From contig JAABRU010000015.1 in NCBI GenBank assembly GCA_011390755.1, forward strand, positions 1 to 59,340: a stretch of DNA of 59,340 bases, given 5' to 3'. The number at the start of each line of letters is the position of its first letter. Position 1 is the stretch's first letter. Below are positions 34,968-44,231 of the stretch, piece by piece. The translations under genes were made by a program, and so were the position numbers. The notes under the pieces are model-generated. The model made no database searches. It was not told where the DNA came from and saw only the letters and a list, made by a program, of their open reading frames with translations. Origin of the DNA: Desulfobacteraceae bacterium. GTDB taxonomy: Bacteria > Desulfobacterota > Desulfobacteria > Desulfobacterales > Desulfococcaceae.

Positions 34968-37241
34968 ATGATACTCAAAAAATGGCTGCCCTGGAAATTT
35001 ATCATCAAAAGGGCCGCCCAGGCATACGGTTTCCTTGATCCGGTGACACTGATGGCCAGATTGCGGCGTTTCGGACATCCTTCGGAGGTGCAGGAACCCA
35101 TCGAACTGATCCGGGCCGGAGTGGTGTTTCATGCCAGAGGACTTATCAATACACGGGCCATCCAGTACAATCTGGACTGGATCTGGCCCTTCTGGATTAG
35201 CAAACAGTTCAGACCCAATGACATCTCTTTTATACCCAGGGGCTTTTCCTTCAGCCATGTGAATCTGACCCACCGGAACTGGACCGCTGTGGGACATCCG
35301 GATATTCCCTGCTATCCCATTGCAGATCCCAGAGGACTGGTAACGCCCTACCTGGACGGCTGGTCTTTGGATTTCTGGATATTATCGGAAGACGGTCAGA
35401 TGCTGGTACCATCGGAATGTGATACCGTGCAGCAGCAACAGAACATGGAAGAAGAAAGATTTTCCATTGAAACCCGTTCAGAAAAAACAGGTCTCAGACT
35501 TGAAACCGAACTGCGGGTGGAAGCGGTTGAAAAAGAAATGCAGACCTGTATTTATGCCAGGGCCTTTGCGGAAAAACCTTCCTGGCTGGTTCTTTCTTTC
35601 CGTCCCTATAATCCCGAAGGGATTCAGTTTATTGACAGCATTGCATTTGATCGGGAGAATCTCTGTTTTCGCATCAATCAGCAGGACAATGCATGGCTCA
35701 GTCTTTCTCCTGAAAAAGTGCTGTTTTCCCATTATGAAAAGGGCGATGTCGGACGTATTCTGCATGAGGCGGAGAGTTCCCGTTCTGTAAACTGTGACAT
35801 CGGCATGGCCACGGCTGCGGCCCTGTTTCCCCTGAAGCAGACGCAGGAAAATAATTATACGGGAGAACTGAAGGTCTCTCTTCCCCTGGCGGATGCTTCC
35901 GCAGCATATCAGAAAAAAATAAAGAGCGGTGATTTACCGCACCAGAGATGGGAGACCCTGCTTTCGGAAACGGCCCGGGTGCTTGTACCTGATAAAAAAA
36001 TACAGTTTCTTTATGAGGCCGCGGTGCGTACCATGCTCCTGCTGACCGCGGATGAGGCATATCCCGGCCCCTATACCTATAAACGCTTCTGGTTCCGGGA
36101 TGCCTGCCTGATGATACATGCGCTCCTGGCTGTGGGACATCCGGACCGTGTACGCCGCATGATTTTAAAATTCCCTGCACGGCAGACCATCAAGGGCTAT
36201 TTCCAGTCCCAGGAAGGAGAATGGGATTCCAACGGCCAGGTGCTGTGGATTGCAGACCGTCTGCATGAACTGGGCGGTACTGCCTATGATGATGCTTTTA
36301 TGAAATCTCTTTTCAAAGGGGCGGACTGGATTATCCATAAACGTATCCGGAAAGATACGGACAAAGCCCATTACGGTCTTTTTCCCGCCGGATTCAGCGC
36401 AGAGCATCTGGGGCCCAATGATTATTATTACTGGGATAATTTCTGGGGAGTGGCCGGACTGCGTGCCGCGGCCCGTCTGGCAGATGCGCACGGTTTCCCC
36501 GACAAAACAAAAGAATACAGCCTGCAGGCAGATGCATTTATGAAATGCGTTCGGAAAAGCATTGAAAATATCCCGGTGAAACAAAGACGGCAGGCCATCC
36601 CGGCTTCTCCTTACCGCCGTATGGATGCCGGGGCCGTCGGTTCTCTGGTGGCGGATTATCCCCTGCAATTGACGGAAGCAGGAGAGCCCATGATAATGAA
36701 CACCGTAAACTATCTGACCGAGCACTGTTTTCACTCCGGCGCGTTTTTTCAGGATATGATTCATTCGGGTCTCAATATTTACCTGACCCTGGCCATTGCA
36801 CAGACCCTGCTGAGAGCCGGAAATCCGGATTATAAAGAACTGATCCGCACAGTAGCGGATCTGGCCTCCCCGACCGGTCAGTGGCCCGAGGCGGTTCATC
36901 CCTTTACCAAAGGCGGCTGCATGGGAGACGGACAGCACGGCTGGGCCGCGGCCGAATGGCTGATGATGATCCGTAATCTTTTCGTGCGGGAAGAAAATGG
37001 GAAAGTGATTATCGGTTCCGGTATTTTTCCGGAATGGATAGAAAGCGGGCAGGAACTGTTTTTCGGTCCGACAATGATTCCGGGGGGCAAAATCAGTGTC
37101 CGTATGTGCAAATCCGCAGAGGGGATTGAGCTGGATGCGGAACATCCGCCAGTGAAGACAGAGATGATGGTAAATATTCCGGGATACCGGATACAGAAAA
37201 TTGAAAATGGCAAAAATAAAATGCAAATCAGGAAACTGTAA
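34968..37241 (+). CDS. Six-hairpin glycosidase-like protein (GH15-like)
   Basis: 757 residues. The first 330 are beta-rich (PYLDGWSLDFWILSEDGQ) and resemble an N-terminal super-sandwich. From about 345 a repeated helical region follows: YKRFWFRDACLMIHALLA, DSNGQVLWIADRLHEL, YYYWDNFWGVAGLRAAA and SPTGQWPEAVHPF with GDGQHGWAAAEWLMMI. This is the (alpha/alpha)6 toroid pattern of glucoamylase-like and glycogen-debranching-like enzymes. No signal peptide is seen. Candidate acids are in FRDA and QWPEA. Substrate unknown; a storage or compatible-solute glycan is plausible. AAGGAGA precedes ATG 34968. Confidence 0.65.
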   Translation: MILKKWLPWKFIIKRAAQAYGFLDPVTLMARLRRFGHPSEVQEPIELIRAGVVFHARGLINTRAIQYNLDWIWPFWISKQFRPNDISFIPRGFSFSHVNLTHRNWTAVGHPDIPCYPIADPRGLVTPYLDGWSLDFWILSEDGQMLVPSECDTVQQQQNMEEERFSIETRSEKTGLRLETELRVEAVEKEMQTCIYARAFAEKPSWLVLSFRPYNPEGIQFIDSIAFDRENLCFRINQQDNAWLSLSPEKVLFSHYEKGDVGRILHEAESSRSVNCDIGMATAAALFPLKQTQENNYTGELKVSLPLADASAAYQKKIKSGDLPHQRWETLLSETARVLVPDKKIQFLYEAAVRTMLLLTADEAYPGPYTYKRFWFRDACLMIHALLAVGHPDRVRRMILKFPARQTIKGYFQSQEGEWDSNGQVLWIADRLHELGGTAYDDAFMKSLFKGADWIIHKRIRKDTDKAHYGLFPAGFSAEHLGPNDYYYWDNFWGVAGLRAAARLADAHGFPDKTKEYSLQADAFMKCVRKSIENIPVKQRRQAIPASPYRRMDAGAVGSLVADYPLQLTEAGEPMIMNTVNYLTEHCFHSGAFFQDMIHSGLNIYLTLAIAQTLLRAGNPDYKELIRTVADLASPTGQWPEAVHPFTKGGCMGDGQHGWAAAEWLMMIRNLFVREENGKVIIGSGIFPEWIESGQELFFGPTMIPGGKISVRMCKSAEGIELDAEHPPVKTEMMVNIPGYRIQKIENGKNKMQIRKL

Positions 37242-37309
37242 TATTTTTTTCCTGCTGAACGGATTATGGCAATCCCGTTTACATCAGAAATCAGAAAAAG
37301 GAGAATAAA

Positions 37310-37858
37310 ATGCCGGAAAAACAGATAGACAATCAACTGCTGAAACAGGTGGGAGAACAGCATATTTTGGATGAAAAGGGAGAAAAAATCAGACTGGCTG
37401 ATCTGTGGCAGGAACAAAGAAGTGTGATGGTGTTTATCCGGCATTTCGGCTGACCTGTCGCCCGGCGGCAGGTGGCCGACCTGAATGAAAGGCAGGAAGA
37501 TTTTACCATCCGAAATGCGCGGCTGCTTCTGATCGGAAACGGTGATCCCCTGCATATCAGACCCTTCAGAGAAGATACGGGATATTCCGGAGAAATTTAC
37601 ACTGATCCGAATCTGAAGATTTATTCCCTGCTGGATTTCAAACGGAATATCGGAGCAATGTTCGGAATGAAATCATTTGTGCAGGGGCTTCGATCCATAG
37701 GAACACGCCATGCAATGATCGGAATTCAGGGAGACGCGCTGCAGCAGGGAGGTGCGGTGATTGCCGGTCCGGAGGATGTAATGCACTATTTTTACAAAAG
37801 CAGTGAGGTCGGAGACTGGCCGCCTGTCAAAGACATGCTGGCCGTCTGTGAAATCTGA
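37310..37858 (+). CDS. AhpC/TSA-like selenoprotein (Sec48)
   Basis: 182 residues read through in-frame TGA 37451-37453 as selenocysteine: VFIRHFG-U-PVARRQVADL. Related proteins have C-P-x-C at this point, so Sec replaces the peroxidatic Cys, and the second position is Ala (no CxxC partner). Both flanks of the TGA are homologous to the Sec protein at 40.5-41.1 kb, which argues against a pseudogene. The fold is thioredoxin-like, of the PRXL2/AhpC-TSA antioxidant group (YTDPNLKIYSLLDF; GGAVIAG). AAAAGGAGA lies before ATG 37310. Without Sec the gene would be called as a 128-residue fragment. Confidence 0.82.
37454..37472 (+). promoter_or_regulatory. Candidate SECIS hairpin
   Basis: CCTGTCGC and GCGGCAGG form an eight-pair stem (one G-U) starting directly after the UGA, with loop CCG. 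It is within the coding region, as bacterial SECIS elements are. The loop is small and differs from the fdhF type, so the exact SelB contact is uncertain. Confidence 0.5.
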
Positions 37859-37926
37859 GTCCTGTGATCCGTTCAGAATCTCTTTCAAATACACCTGCTG
37901 CTCCGTCAACGTTGAAATTATGAATT

Positions 37927-37959
37927 AAAAAACCGGATTTTTCAAAAAATCCGGTTTTT
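37927..37959. terminator. Bidirectional Rho-independent terminator
   Basis: AAAAACCGGATTTTT and AAAAATCCGGTTTTT form a long stem with T-runs on both strands, between the convergent selenoprotein and transporter genes. Confidence 0.85.
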
Positions 37960-38001
37960 CAGTGCAAATGAAGTCACAGATTCAAAATCATGAATAAAAA
38001 T

Positions 38002-38028
38002 CTATCCGAAAACAGGTTTTCGGATAGG
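38002..38028. repeat. Minimal R6 palindrome at the end of the transporter gene
   Basis: CTATCCGAAAAC and GTTTTCGGATAG, arms only, eight bases after the transporter stop on the minus strand. It is the smallest R6 copy and probably adds to termination. Confidence 0.7.
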
Positions 38029-38035
38029 CTCCGGG

Positions 38036-39019
38036 TCATTCCCCCCTGTTCGGTATTTCCTGCGTTTTCCGGATATGCCCGTAATTCAGTATGGCCACAA
38101 AAATACTGCCGCCGACCAGATTCCCTGTAATTGCAAGTCCGATAAAACGGACAGCCTGGAATAATGTGAACTGATTACTGATAAAAAGTGCTGTAAACAT
38201 TTCCACTGAACCGGCAATGGAATGATGCAGTCCGCCCAGCCCGATCAGAAATGTTACAATATAAATGCAGACAATCTGACTGATGGTTGGCGGTGTGGCA
38301 AATATCAGCCATCCGCCCATAGCCATCAGCCAGCCCGCAAGCACAGAACTGATAAAGATAGCTCCTTTGCCATGGTCAGTCAGATGGTGGGCAATGATGA
38401 TATATCCTTTTTCCGCCTGAATGACATCATCCGCTACTGTAAGAAGTCCCGCACTGATTACCGCTCCGCACATATTCCCCAATATTACAACCACCCAAAG
38501 CCTTAACAGTTGGAAAAAACCGGCTTTCCCTTCAAGAACCGGATATACGGCCGTTGCCGTATGTTCGGTAAATAACTGGGTTCCGCTCATAATACAGATC
38601 ACAAATCCCAGAGGATATACAAGTGCAGTGGATAAACGGAGTATCAGCGGTTCGCCCGCGGGGGCGGATACCATAGTGGATATTACCGCCACGGACATGG
38701 CGGTAAATCCGAGAATCAGACCGGCCGCCACTGATGATAATGCCAAAGACAGAAAAGGGCGGCGGATCTGCTCCAGCCCCTCCTGTATTGCTTTTTCCAG
38801 AATATCATCCGGATGGCGGACGGCTTCGTCTGTACGTTTGACAATTACGGGGATGAATTCCCTGTCTTCCTGAATTCTTTCCACTGTGCGTTCTGTCTGC
38901 GCGTCAGCATCGGAATCATTTGCATTTCCGTTCGGAAGCACGATATCCGATGCATTGTCACCCGAATGATTCATATTCTGATCTATGCACTCTTTTACAT
39001 GTTTCAATGGTGTCACCAT
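38036..39019 (-). CDS. Formate/nitrite transporter (FNT) family protein
   Basis: 327 residues. About 85 hydrophilic N-terminal residues (Asp/Asn-rich) precede six membrane helices. Family features: LSSVAAGLILGFTAM, SGTQLFTEHTATAVYPVL (normally ELFT, Glu here is Gln), WVVVILGNMCGAVI, and GLGGLHHSIAGSVEMF with the central His. FNT pores are pentameric channels for formate, nitrite, hydrosulfide or acetate. The long N-terminus resembles the FdhC-like/YfdC subgroup. Formate would suit the formate dehydrogenase in this window. The selectivity residue change leaves the substrate open. Confidence 0.8.
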   Translation of the reverse strand: MVTPLKHVKECIDQNMNHSGDNASDIVLPNGNANDSDADAQTERTVERIQEDREFIPVIVKRTDEAVRHPDDILEKAIQEGLEQIRRPFLSLALSSVAAGLILGFTAMSVAVISTMVSAPAGEPLILRLSTALVYPLGFVICIMSGTQLFTEHTATAVYPVLEGKAGFFQLLRLWVVVILGNMCGAVISAGLLTVADDVIQAEKGYIIIAHHLTDHGKGAIFISSVLAGWLMAMGGWLIFATPPTISQIVCIYIVTFLIGLGGLHHSIAGSVEMFTALFISNQFTLFQAVRFIGLAITGNLVGGSIFVAILNYGHIRKTQEIPNRGE

Positions 39020-39197
39020 GCAGGAATCCTGTTTTTTCTGCTGCTGTTCCGCTTACCGGCATCAGGGGCAGCAGAGATAGCGATTTGTTTCACTTCGGGA
39101 CACGGAAAAATAAAAGTCCCGCGGGGACAACGCATACCGGCCCGGAAATTTATTTCCGGACGGTCGGCGGGTTAAATATTTTTTTCCGAATCCCCCG

Positions 39198-39403
39198 GGA
39201 GTTACGCAGTTGAAATATGATGAATCGGTAAAAAGTCCAAATCTCAAAAATCGCTGCTAATAAAATCAGCAGATTAATATGTATCAAAACCTGATTTTCC
39301 GATTTTTTACGAGATCGTCAAATATAATCTGCTGTTTTTATTGACTGTCACTTTTTAAGGCATATAATAAATTCAAACAGTTAAAATTCAACTGCGTAAC
39401 TCC
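39198..39403. mobile_element. R5 element interrupted by an R9 insertion
   Basis: R5 begins GGAGTTACGCAGTTGAAATA and ends TTCAACTGCGTAACTCC. It is interrupted by R9, 101 bp at 39219-39319 (from GATGAATCGGTAAAAAGTCC to ACGAGATCGTC). R9 is bordered by a perfect 6-bp duplication AAATAT at 39213-39218 and 39320-39325. Removing R9 and one AAATAT restores the uninterrupted R5 as seen at 29.9 kb. A further R9-like palindrome (TTGATGAACCGG to TATTCATCAA) lies at about 39485-39590. The rest of 39020-39663 has no gene. Confidence 0.88.
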
Positions 39404-39663
39404 TGTCCCTTACAGTAAATTCTTCCGTACCGCCGGAAAACGGCAGGATGCTGTTTCTGCTTTACGGTTGCACAGGGGCAAAATTGATGAACCGGTAAAA
39501 AGTCATTTTTCCGGAATTCAGCCTTAGTAAAATCAGCATGTTAAACTACTGAAACACCCGGATTTCGTACTTTTTACATATTCATCAACATTGCGGACAA
39601 AAAAGAACACGGGTTTACACCGCCCCGGGCCTGATACGCAGAAATGATATGCAGAAATGATGC

Positions 39664-40074
39664 TCAGAAATCCGGATTGCCCCACATGGCAGTAAAGAGC
39701 TTTTTCAGATTTTCCGGAATCTGAGACCACACCCATTTTTTGTCTTCCGATGTCAAATCCCACATCAGATTTTCTGCATAACTCACATCAATACAGTTTT
39801 TTACTGACTGCGACCCCCGGTCAAACTGATTTGAGAAGAAAAGAAACTCCTTTCTTAGTTCTGCCTGATTACGCTGGCGAATGAACATGTTTGTGACATC
39901 GGCAAAAGCCTCCACCCAAATGTATTCAGGTTCTTCGTCAGAATCAAAACCGCGTCCGCGCATGATTTCATCTGTTTTGGCGGCCGCATCCGGCAAAGCC
40001 CGGCGAATGGCTTTGAGAAAATTCCGTATGTCCTTTTTCTTATCCATCCTGTGTTTACCGAATGTATTAGGCAC
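39664..40074 (-). CDS. Hypothetical protein
   Basis: 136 residues from GTG 40074, or 127 from ATG 40047. It is mostly helical and acidic in the middle: YIWVEAFADVTNMFIRQRNQ, then FLFFSNQFDRGSQSVKNCID, then an aromatic end WVWSQIPENLKKLFTAMWG. The central part resembles small DUF7674-like proteins, but I am not certain. No signal peptide or membrane helix. The GTG lies inside the end of an R7 element, so the repeat may have replaced the original 5' end. Confidence 0.55.
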   Translation of the reverse strand: MPNTFGKHRMDKKKDIRNFLKAIRRALPDAAAKTDEIMRGRGFDSDEEPEYIWVEAFADVTNMFIRQRNQAELRKEFLFFSNQFDRGSQSVKNCIDVSYAENLMWDLTSEDKKWVWSQIPENLKKLFTAMWGNPDF

Positions 40075-40181
40075 TCAGCAAAAAATAACTGCTCCGTTTC
40101 ATCTGAATAACAGACGGAATGCACAGTTTTGTTTATCCCCCGGATATTTTCGGAGGATGTATTTCTTGCCGGGTCCCTTAA
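40067..40181. repeat. R7 element (115 bp)
   Basis: Ends TTAGGCACTCAGCAAAAAAT and TTGCCGGGTCCCTTAA. The inner 95 bp (AACTGCTCCGTTTCATCTGA to GGAGGATGTATTTC) are nearly identical to 46328-46405, with one base difference noticed. Same length as the R7 at 12726-12840. A type-a R1 follows at 40314-40446 (CAATGGCATTAAGTTAG to TAACGTAACGGCATTG). Confidence 0.75.
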
Positions 40182-40464
40182 CAGTGTAATCCGCAGCAGA
40201 TAACCGTTTCGGCTTTTATATTTAAAAAATCCGCCGTTTTCGATTTTCCGCAGTATGTGACCGCATTCATTTTTTGATAATATGCTTCTGATAATACCGC
40301 AGGGATGCTCCCCCAATGGCATTAAGTTAGGGATTTGTCTGGAGTGCCAAAATGAAGTGAAACGGAATTTTGGCGGGATTTTTCCAATCATTTCAGCATT
40401 CCAAACTTTCAGTTCGGGACTCCTCCGCCTTAACGTAACGGCATTGACGCAGCCCCCTGCCCCT

Positions 40465-41097
40465 TTACCCGGAAAGTCCCCGGACAGCCCTCCTGTCGAC
40501 CGAATCCCCAAGTGCAGCAAGCAGATCCGCCACTTTCGGATGATCACCTGCTTTTCTGCCTGCATAATAATAGCGCAGGGAAGCTCCCTGCGAATCAATG
40601 GAAGCATCATCCGGAGAATCAGTCGGAGAGTCAGCCGGAGACTCGTCATAAGGAGCAATAATAACGGCTCCCCCCAGTTGAAGTGTGCTGCCCTGAATGC
40701 CTCCCTGCGAATGTCCTTCTTTTTTCGCGGAAAAAGCCTTTGCAAGGGAGCGGATACTCATCAGTCCGCCCACACCACTGGCAAAACCCAGCAGGGCAAA
40801 GGCATGTCTTTCCGGATCAGTGAGCAGCTCTCCCTCATATCCTGTTGCCTGCCTGAATTCTGCAAAATAGCGGGGGGCTCCGGAACCGATGACCGCAAGA
40901 TTTGCATTTTCTTTCTGAAAATCCCTTTCCCTTTCTGCCAGTTCAGCCACCTGCTGACGGCAGAAAATTCAGCCGAAATGGCGGACAAAAACCAATACCG
41001 CTGTTTTCTCCTGCCAAAGAGACGATAAGGGGATTTTTTCATTGTTTCCATTAAAAACTTCGATGCTGCCCAGCTCTTCTGTCCGGATATTTTTCAT
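40465..41097 (-). CDS. AhpC/TSA-like selenoprotein (Sec43)
   Basis: 210 residues with an in-frame TGA (40969-40971) read as selenocysteine in VFVRHFG-U-IFCRQQVAEL. The U-x-x-C arrangement keeps a resolving Cys, unlike the paralogue at 37.3 kb. Alignable stretches on both sides (LTDPERHAFALLGF; GGAVIIAP) show the two share the same thioredoxin-like fold of the PRXL2/AhpC-TSA group. A Ser/Asp-rich insertion (about 160-180: ESPADSPTDSPDD) is unusual. GGGGGATAA precedes ATG 41097. A short CTGC/GCAG hairpin (40951-40963) follows the UGA. Likely a peroxide- or disulfide-active redox protein. Confidence 0.82.
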
Positions 41098-41207
41098 TTA
41101 TCCCCCTTCAGTGCTTCTGATAGGCAAAACCGGGGGGAAGCGAATCCGCTTCTGCCCGGCCTGCGGGTTTTAGAGTCTGTATCATTTGATTTCCTTTGGG
41201 GAATTCC

Positions 41208-43052
41208 TTATTTCAGAATCAGTTCCCCATGCCCCCTGTCTTTCAGATATTGCGGATAGAGTTTATAGGCCGGTTTTAATATGGGAAGCAGTTTCAATGT
41301 CTTGGGAACATTGCCTTTTGCCGTTACCTGCCTGCGGGTCAGCGCACTGACCAGGTTGGCTTTGCCATGCCAGAATTTATGGGCAAAATCCGCATTCATG
41401 GACATGGTAACTTCCGGTTTTCCGTCAAATTCACCCCGGATGATTTCCGGTTCTTCTCCTCTGGTATCAATGGTGATGACCGCATCCGGTTTTGCATAGC
41501 GGAACTGAATACATAATCCGGTTTTTTGCAGGGCAGGTCCGATATCGGGATTTTTGCTTAACATTTCATAAAAATCCAGGAGAATATCATAAAGCATTTC
41601 ACTGTCTGCAAATACAGCGGACAGCTTTCCGGCGGCTTTTTTTCCGGCCCTGTGCGGCAGCAGTTCCGCGGGATTGACTTTCAGGGGGGTGTCTGCGGCA
41701 TGATACACTTTTTCAATAATATCCATCACGGCCTCCCGATCCGGTTCCACCGGATTATACAGCATGGAACCGTCTTCCATTGCCGTGTCCGCCACCTGAT
41801 CCAGTTTTTCCAGATGATCTGTAATACCGGCATCCTTCAGATTTAAAGGTATTCCGGTAAGATAGGCCAGTTGGCGGTTGAGTGTCCGTATTTTTTCAAT
41901 CCCCGCAATGGCGGCCTGCCGCCGGATCCAGTCATCCACAAATCCCAGGTTTTCCAGTTTGCTGACAGCAAAATTCCTGATGCGCCGGGCTTTGCCGTCC
42001 ACAAAATTCTTTAAGGGATCAATATCCGTTTTCTTTACCGCTTTTGAAATCAGATCCAGCGCGCCGGACTGAATCACACTCTGGCTGTTGCTGACAACAC
42101 TGGGAAAGGAAATGCCCAGGGCCATTGCCACATCCGCATAGCGTTCTGTTCTTGATTCCAGATTATATTCCATGACTTCGGGGAGAATCAGCGTATTGGC
42201 AAGGCCGTGGGGAATATGGTACACACCGCCCAGGGCATGGGAAATGCCGTGAACCATGCCCACCATGGAATGGGAAAAGGCAACACCGGCCAGAAAACTG
42301 CCCACCTGCATGGCACCTCTGGCCTGCAGATCCCCGGGCTGGTCACATGCCTGAAGAATATTTTCACTGATGAGTTTGATGGCATGAAGTGCCAGGGCAT
42401 CCGAGGCCGGGGACCATTCTTTGTCAACATAGGCCTCGATGGCATGAACAAGGGCATCCATGCCGGTGCAGGCGGTTAATTTGGGCGGCATGGAAACCGT
42501 CATTTCCGGATCAAGGACGGCGAGCTGCGGCAGAAACTGCTCTTCTGCAAAGGGCAGTTTCACATCATTGTCCGGATCGGCGATAACCGCCACTTTTGTC
42601 ACTTCCGAGCCGGTTCCGGCAGTGGTGGGAATGATAATGGCGGGCAGTAACTGCTCTGTGCTGTCCAGCAGATAGGCCCCCATATGATCCTGCACTCTGC
42701 CGCCTTTGACCATCAGCAGATTGGCAACCTTTGCCGTATCAATCACACTGCCCCCGCCGACAGCAATAATCATATCGCATTCGGTCTTTTTCCCCAGGGC
42801 AGCGCATTCTTCCACTGTTTTTATGGTGGAATTGGGGGGCACATCATCAAAAATGCACGCGATTTCAATACCGGTTTTGGCAAAACCGGCTTTGACTTTG
42901 TCCACCGGGCCTGCGCTCAGCAAAATTCTGTCTGTTACCAGCAGGGCTTTTCTTTTGCCGAAGCGGGCAACCGCTTCTTCAATGGATTCAAGAATGCCGA
43001 CACCGTAAATCAGTTTTGTCGGCAGGGAAAACTCAAAATATTCCGGGAGCAT
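41208..43052 (-). CDS. Iron-containing alcohol dehydrogenase fused to SCP2 sterol-carrier domain
   Basis: 614 residues. Residues 1-410 are a group III Fe-dependent ADH: IIAVGGGSVIDTAKVANL (NAD-binding), PTTAGTGSEVT, and metal ligands in TGMDALVHAIEAYV, MVHGISHALGG and YHIPHGLAN. An insert (about 325-415) extends the usual C-terminal helical part. Residues about 490-610 form an SCP2-like lipid-binding domain (GLCIQFRYAKPDAVITIDTR; VTMSMNADFAHKFWHGKANL). The fusion suggests a hydrophobic, long-chain aldehyde or alcohol substrate carried by the SCP2 part. In this island it is the best candidate for fatty aldehyde/alcohol interconversion. AAAGGA lies before ATG 43052. Confidence 0.85.
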   Translation of the reverse strand: MLPEYFEFSLPTKLIYGVGILESIEEAVARFGKRKALLVTDRILLSAGPVDKVKAGFAKTGIEIACIFDDVPPNSTIKTVEECAALGKKTECDMIIAVGGGSVIDTAKVANLLMVKGGRVQDHMGAYLLDSTEQLLPAIIIPTTAGTGSEVTKVAVIADPDNDVKLPFAEEQFLPQLAVLDPEMTVSMPPKLTACTGMDALVHAIEAYVDKEWSPASDALALHAIKLISENILQACDQPGDLQARGAMQVGSFLAGVAFSHSMVGMVHGISHALGGVYHIPHGLANTLILPEVMEYNLESRTERYADVAMALGISFPSVVSNSQSVIQSGALDLISKAVKKTDIDPLKNFVDGKARRIRNFAVSKLENLGFVDDWIRRQAAIAGIEKIRTLNRQLAYLTGIPLNLKDAGITDHLEKLDQVADTAMEDGSMLYNPVEPDREAVMDIIEKVYHAADTPLKVNPAELLPHRAGKKAAGKLSAVFADSEMLYDILLDFYEMLSKNPDIGPALQKTGLCIQFRYAKPDAVITIDTRGEEPEIIRGEFDGKPEVTMSMNADFAHKFWHGKANLVSALTRRQVTAKGNVPKTLKLLPILKPAYKLYPQYLKDRGHGELILK

Positions 43053-43130
43053 TTTTATATTCCTTTATAGTATTTTTTTGTGGATTTTTATGAATCCGGA
43101 TCATCCGCACATATACAGTCAGGGCGGGGG

Positions 43131-43315
43131 GGGTGAAGCGCAGCGGAACCCGCCATCCGCGTAATAAGGGGGGGCCGCTGTCGCTTCACCCACCCTGCAG
43201 CAAAGAATTTTCATATAAACGGTCATGACCGCGGGGTCACAGCGAAGCATGAAAGCTGCACGGAGTGCGAAAATTTAGGCCGAAGGGCCGGTTTTTCGCA
43301 GACACTTTCATATAA
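43131..43315. repeat. Three short hairpins between dehydrogenase and patatin genes
   Basis: GGGGTGAAGCGCAGCGGAAC with CGCTGTCGCTTCACCC (43136-43190); TTTCATATAAACGGTCATGA (43211) as at 33.8 kb; and GGAGTGCGAAAATTTAGGCC with GGCCGGTTTTTCGCAGACA (43263-43305) as at 10.6 kb. Confidence 0.6.
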
Positions 43316-44183
43316 AGGGTTTTAAGCGGGAACATGCGGTCTTATACCCTTCATCAATCAGACTTTCGGCCTGGCGCAGCGAAAAATTCAGCAGGGAACT
43401 GAAGCCCAGCATTTTTGCAGGTGCCAGGCAGATGATTTCGGGCTGTTTTGCTGTATATCCATTCTTTCTGTATTCAGGCAGGGAAGTCGGCAGACATCTG
43501 TCTTCATAAGCTCTGCTGAGAAGCGCAGTCTGATAGGAAGCCGAAAGGAACTGCTCGAAAACATGTTCCAGAGCCGTTCTGACATCTCCGGGAAAGGGGT
43601 GAGGGCTGTGTCCGACGGGAGAAAGCATAACGATAATAATCTGCTCCGCACCAAATTCCAGTGCCGGAAGCAGGGGGATATTGCTCATAATACCGCCGTC
43701 CCAATGGGGAACCCCCTTTATATTCTGACAGGAAAAAAGAACCGGCATGGCACCGGAGGCCAGAATGTGCTCCATCTGAATTTCCGAATTATCAAAAAAG
43801 CAGGGGCGGGCCGTGTGTACATTGACCGTTGAAACAACAATTTTCATCCGGTTGTTTCTCAGATGCTGAAAGTCAATATATTCCTTCAGCATGGACTCCA
43901 CCCCGCCTGCATCCAAAAGCGGTTTCAGTTCCCGGCCAAACAGAGCATATGCCAGAAACTGCAGCAGATTGAGTTTGTACATCCTGCGCCGGTTATATGT
44001 GGTCCAAATCCGTACCAGTTTTTTGATGTCCAGACCGGAACCGATTCCTGCCGCATTAATGGCCCCGACAGAGGAACCGCAGATAATATCCGGTTTCCAG
44101 TTTTTTTCCGCAAGGTATTTCCAGACACCAATCTGAAACGCTCCCCTTGCCCCGCCTCCGGAGAGTATCAAAGCCTTTTTCAT
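43308..44183 (-). CDS. Patatin-like phospholipase
   Basis: 291 residues. The oxyanion loop is GGGARGA (residues 9-15), the nucleophile elbow GSSVG (Ser38) and the catalytic Asp in HWDGGIMSN. There is no signal peptide, so it is a cytoplasmic lipid acyl hydrolase of the RssA/patatin type acting on phospholipid, acylglycerol or similar esters. Beside granule-associated and wax-ester genes it could free acyl chains from membranes for storage or mobilise stored esters. GGAA lies before ATG 44183. Confidence 0.85.
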   Translation of the reverse strand: MKKALILSGGGARGAFQIGVWKYLAEKNWKPDIICGSSVGAINAAGIGSGLDIKKLVRIWTTYNRRRMYKLNLLQFLAYALFGRELKPLLDAGGVESMLKEYIDFQHLRNNRMKIVVSTVNVHTARPCFFDNSEIQMEHILASGAMPVLFSCQNIKGVPHWDGGIMSNIPLLPALEFGAEQIIIVMLSPVGHSPHPFPGDVRTALEHVFEQFLSASYQTALLSRAYEDRCLPTSLPEYRKNGYTAKQPEIICLAPAKMLGFSSLLNFSLRQAESLIDEGYKTACSRLKPFI

Positions 44184-44231
44184 AGCAGAATTCCGTGTAA
44201 GAGTTCAAAAAACATATTCAGAAAAAAGGGG

